Shown here: one piece after another, positions 61,803 through 64,000 of the stretch | Layout: each line of letters starts with the position of its first letter | How positions within the stretch are numbered: position 1 is the first letter of the stretch | Assembly: GCF_000336775.1 (NCBI RefSeq) | Contig: NZ_AOLJ01000028.1 | Location: 217,184-281,183, forward strand | DNA from: Haloferax gibbonsii ATCC 33959 | GTDB taxonomy: Archaea; Halobacteriota; Halobacteria; Halobacteriales; Haloferacaceae | Direction: 5' to 3' | Length of the DNA stretch: 64,000 nucleotides | Translations under genes and position numbers: made by a program | Notes under the pieces: generated by a model | The model's database searches: none | What the model was told of the DNA's origin: nothing | The model's input: only the letters and a program-made list of their open reading frames with translations

Positions 61803-62613
61803 GGCCGTCGAGGAACTCCCGAAGAGCGTCCTCGAAGAACGCGGGGTTGTCGAGGTTCGACGCGTGACCTGCCCCGGGAACCGAGCGGACCGTGACGGTC
61901 GGAATCCCGTCGCCGAACGCCGCGGCGTGCCTGCGCACGAACGGGAGTTCGTTCTCGCCGTACAGGACCAGCGTCGGGACGTCGATGTCGCCGAGGACGA
62001 CCGACGAGTCGGTGAACCGACTGACCGCCCGAATCACCTTCGCGAACTCGTCGGTCGCCATCGGCGGGCCGCGCTCCCGAAGACGCTCGACGTTTCCGTA
62101 GTCGCCGCCCGCGGGCGTTCCCGACAGCCGCTCTTGGAACCAGACCATGACCTTCTCGACGCGCTCGTAGCCGACGAGTCGAACGAACGGAATCGTCAAC
62201 CGAGGGACGACGAGTCGCTGGAACCGTTCGAGACGGTCGAAGACGACCGGGGAGAACGTGTCCGCGAGGACGAGCCCCGAGAGCCTATCTGGGTATCGCA
62301 TCGCGTACGCCTGCGCGACACAGCCGCCGGTCGAGAGTCCGCAGACCACGGGCCGGTCGAGGTCCAACTCCGAGACGAGCGCCGCGAGGTCGTCGGCGAA
62401 CAGCTCCATCGAGTACGTCGCCGGCTCCGAGCCGCCGGTCCGGCCGTGTCCCCGGATGTCGTACGAGATTGTCGTGTAGTCGTCGCGCAGCGCCTCAGTC
62501 TGGCGGTCCCACTGGCCGTGGTCGAGAACCGCGCCGTGAACGAAGACCACCGGCGGTCCCTCGCCCCGCCGTTCGTAGTAGGTGTCGATACCGTTTGTTC
62601 GAGCGAACGCCAT
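61783..62613 (-). CDS. Alpha/beta-hydrolase
   Basis: A 276-residue alpha/beta-hydrolase: oxyanion region FVHGAVLDHGQWDRQ (about 24-38), nucleophile elbow GLSTG (Ser in CGLSTGGCV), and the C-terminal catalytic His in GAGHASNLDNP. Related to epoxide hydrolases, haloperoxidases and meta-cleavage hydrolases, so the substrate is unknown. Convergent overlap of 20 bases with the rhodanese gene. Confidence 0.87.
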   Translation of the reverse strand: MAFARTNGIDTYYERRGEGPPVVFVHGAVLDHGQWDRQTEALRDDYTTISYDIRGHGRTGGSEPATYSMELFADDLAALVSELDLDRPVVCGLSTGGCVAQAYAMRYPDRLSGLVLADTFSPVVFDRLERFQRLVVPRLTIPFVRLVGYERVEKVMVWFQERLSGTPAGGDYGNVERLRERGPPMATDEFAKVIRAVSRFTDSSVVLGDIDVPTLVLYGENELPFVRRHAAAFGDGIPTVTVRSVPGAGHASNLDNPAFFEDALREFLDGLRTVAR

Positions 62614-62723
62614 GCTATCTAGTGGCGTGCTGAGGGCATGAGCGCGCGCCTCGATGTAACAGATAAATTATACTCTCGCCGGCAGTACGGTCACTTATCC
62701 GTCTCCGGCAGAGAGTAGGCGGT

Positions 62724-63191
62724 ATGACGATAGAAACCGGCGACTCCGTTTCGCTCGAATACGTTGGAAAGCTCCCCGACGGCACGGTCTTCGACACGTC
62801 GCGTCAGGACGTGGCCGACGCCGAAGGACTCTCCGAGGCGCAGGGCGACCGCGACTACGAGCCGCTCGTGGTCGAAGTCGGCGCGGGAACCGTCATCGAG
62901 GGCCTCGACGAGGCGCTCGTCGGCATGTCCGTCGGCGACGAAGAGAGCATCGAGATTCCGCCGGAGAAGGCCTACGGCGAGCACGACGAAGACCTCGTCC
63001 GCGAGCACGAGACCGAACAGCTCCGCGAGGTGCTCGGCGACGAGCCCGAGGAGGGACTGTACGTCCAGACCCAGCAGGGCGGCCTCGGCGAAATCGTCCA
63101 CGCCGACGACGACGTGGTCCGCATCGACTTCAACCACGAGCTCGCCGGCGAGACGCTCGTCTTCGACGTCGAAATCGTCGACGCCAACTGA
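62724..63191 (+). CDS. FKBP-type peptidyl-prolyl isomerase (SlyD-like)
   Basis: A 155-residue isomerase: GDSVSLEYVGKLPDGTVFDTS (6-26), VVEVGAGTVIEGLDEALVGM (about 49-68), and an inserted-in-flap domain of the SlyD type (about 84-130). It folds or protects proteins by catalysing cis-trans prolyl isomerisation; SlyD also binds metal, but here the His-rich tail is absent. CACTTATCC just before the gene (about 24-32 bases) fits a leaderless promoter. Confidence 0.9.
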   Translation: MTIETGDSVSLEYVGKLPDGTVFDTSRQDVADAEGLSEAQGDRDYEPLVVEVGAGTVIEGLDEALVGMSVGDEESIEIPPEKAYGEHDEDLVREHETEQLREVLGDEPEEGLYVQTQQGGLGEIVHADDDVVRIDFNHELAGETLVFDVEIVDAN

Positions 63192-63235
63192 ACTGAACTG
63201 AGCCGCGGTCTCGCGGTTCGACCGTTCTTCTCCCG

Positions 63236-63979
63236 CTACTCGCGCCACCACGCAACGGCGTACAGCACTCCACCGACGAGAATCAAGACCGCGCCGACGC
63301 CGGCGACGCCGAGTCCGACGACGAGTCCGACGACGAGCGAGACTCCGAAGCCGAAGTCGTCGACGTGGCCGTAGACGGTGATGCTGTGGAGCGTTCCATC
63401 CTTCTCGACGAACGCCGGGAGGCGGTCCACGAAGGCGTCGTTCACCCGCGGTCGGTAGCCGAAGTCCTCATCTGAGGAGTTCCGAAGGATTCTATCGACC
63501 GTCTCTCTCGCCCCCGGCGAGAGGTTCTCGTAGCGATACGCCCCTCGCTCGACGGTGGCGTTTGCGACGCGCTGGAGCGTGGCGTTTCGCGCGGTGACGA
63601 CCGAGCCGTTTTCTTCCACGCTGAACCGGTAGTACTGCTGGCGCTCGCCGTAGGCGTCGTGGACGTACGTGTTGTTCCGCGCTATGGCTTGGAGGTCGGC
63701 TCTCGCGCCCGCCGACGCTGTCCGGGCGGTGCCGTTCCGCATCGCCGCCGCCAGCGTCTCGCGGGTCTCGTTCGGCGCGCGGTACTCGCCGGCCGAGTAC
63801 CGGTGGCTGATCTGGTGCACCGAAATCGAGACCGTCCGCCCGTGGCGACTCACGATAGTCTCGATGTCCGATTCGTTCGCGAGCGACACGGTCTCGGCTC
63901 GGTACGACTGCGAGGTTTGCGGCGGCGGCGACGTCGCCCCCGCGAGCGCGGGCAGGTACACCGGCGCGGGGAGACAGAC
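63236..63979 (-). CDS. Membrane-anchored hypothetical protein, 5' end lost at the contig edge
   Basis: About 248 codons of a gene whose N-terminus is beyond the window. The visible part is an extracytoplasmic beta-rich domain with many Asn/Thr, several NxT/NxS sites, and a C-terminal pair of transmembrane segments (about 40 residues, GFGVSLVVGLVVGLGVAGVG and on). An apparent ATG near 63994 would give the peptide MYKRQ, but those codons come from adapter sequence, so the protein start shown by that ATG is an artefact. Function unknown. Confidence 0.6.
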   Translation of the reverse strand, partial: VCLPAPVYLPALAGATSPPPQTSQSYRAETVSLANESDIETIVSRHGRTVSISVHQISHRYSAGEYRAPNETRETLAAAMRNGTARTASAGARADLQAIARNNTYVHDAYGERQQYYRFSVEENGSVVTARNATLQRVANATVERGAYRYENLSPGARETVDRILRNSSDEDFGYRPRVNDAFVDRLPAFVEKDGTLHSITVYGHVDDFGFGVSLVVGLVVGLGVAGVGAVLILVGGVLYAVAWWRE

Positions 63980-64000
63980 CTGTCTCTTATACACATCTCT
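63980..64000. other. Sequencing-adapter (Tn5 mosaic end) sequence at the contig end
   Basis: CTGTCTCTTATACACATCT at 63980-63998 is the 19-base mosaic-end sequence of Tn5-type library adapters, followed by CT. It is not genomic. The preceding GAGACAG (63970-63977 region) resembles the reverse complement of the adapter start, so the last few bases before it may also be unreliable. The minus-strand reading MYKRQ is a known product of this contamination. Confidence 0.9.

Noticed and set aside
63980..63994. ATG opening the reading MYKRQ at the right edge
   Set aside because: It derives from transposase adapter sequence, not from the genome.
1..64000. tRNA, rRNA and CRISPR arrays
   Set aside because: No cloverleaf-type segments, rRNA signatures or regularly spaced repeats were found by eye.

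Overview
The window reads as haloarchaeal chromosome or megaplasmid DNA, probably Haloferax or a close relative. The evidence is GC-rich codons, very acidic proteins, Tat (twin-arginine) lipoprotein signals (RR motif plus an AGC lipobox), multi-PAS histidine kinases, a Bat/HTH-10 regulator, and TATA-like boxes about 25-30 nt before many start codons, which suggests leaderless transcripts. The genus is an inference. The right edge is a contig end: the last ~20 bases match a transposase-library sequencing adapter.

Layout. 1-4.4 kb: histidine utilisation operon hutUGIH (hutU cut by the left edge). 4.5-7.1 kb and 21.0-22.2 kb: three paralogous Tat lipoprotein substrate-binding proteins of the iron/siderophore type, each with a DtxR/SirR-like palindrome (TTAGGC-N2-GCCTAA) in its promoter and no permease or ATPase beside it. 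7.2-17.1 kb: housekeeping and accessory genes (zinc-finger microprotein, LUD protein, cobyric acid synthase, acyl-CoA ligase, PAS histidine kinase, DoxX protein, DUF1028, TetR). 17.2-20.8 kb: membrane/DUF58/DUF4129 operon. 22.4-25.3 kb: receiver-PAS histidine kinase and a ribbon-helix-helix protein.

25.4-38 kb: an accessory catabolic region. An Nramp-like transporter without the Nramp metal-site residues is translationally coupled to hydantoinase/oxoprolinase subunits HyuA and HyuB. An M24 peptidase-like enzyme, a tandem EthD protein, an HD hydrolase and a cupin follow. Next come a thiamine-diphosphate enzyme with a second EthD protein, an epimerase and an IclR regulator, with four copies of a GTTCGAA-N3-TTCGAAC palindrome around the regulator. 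A gene-poor stretch at 38.0-38.6 kb holds an 88-bp palindromic MITE-like element.

38.6-59.2 kb: a phenylacetate degradation island. It carries phenylacetate-CoA ligase (paaK), the multicomponent ring epoxidase paaABCD plus a separately encoded PaaD zinc ribbon, a PaaG-like isomerase, MaoC hydratase and aldehyde dehydrogenase (together the likely equivalent of bacterial PaaZ), enoyl-CoA hydratase, 3-hydroxyacyl-CoA dehydrogenase, thiolase with a DUF35 partner, two PaaI-type thioesterases, and a Liv-type ABC importer with a fused LivH-LivM permease. A Bat-type regulator is divergent from paaA. The paaA and paaK promoters share a 19-bp motif (T-Y-TATCA-N4-CTATCATC), a candidate operator for this regulon. 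No PaaE-type reductase is in the window.

59.3-64 kb: OB-fold protein, an AT-rich islet, methyltransferase, rhodanese, alpha/beta hydrolase, FKBP-type isomerase, and a membrane-anchored hypothetical protein cut by the contig end. I saw no rRNA, tRNA or CRISPR array.
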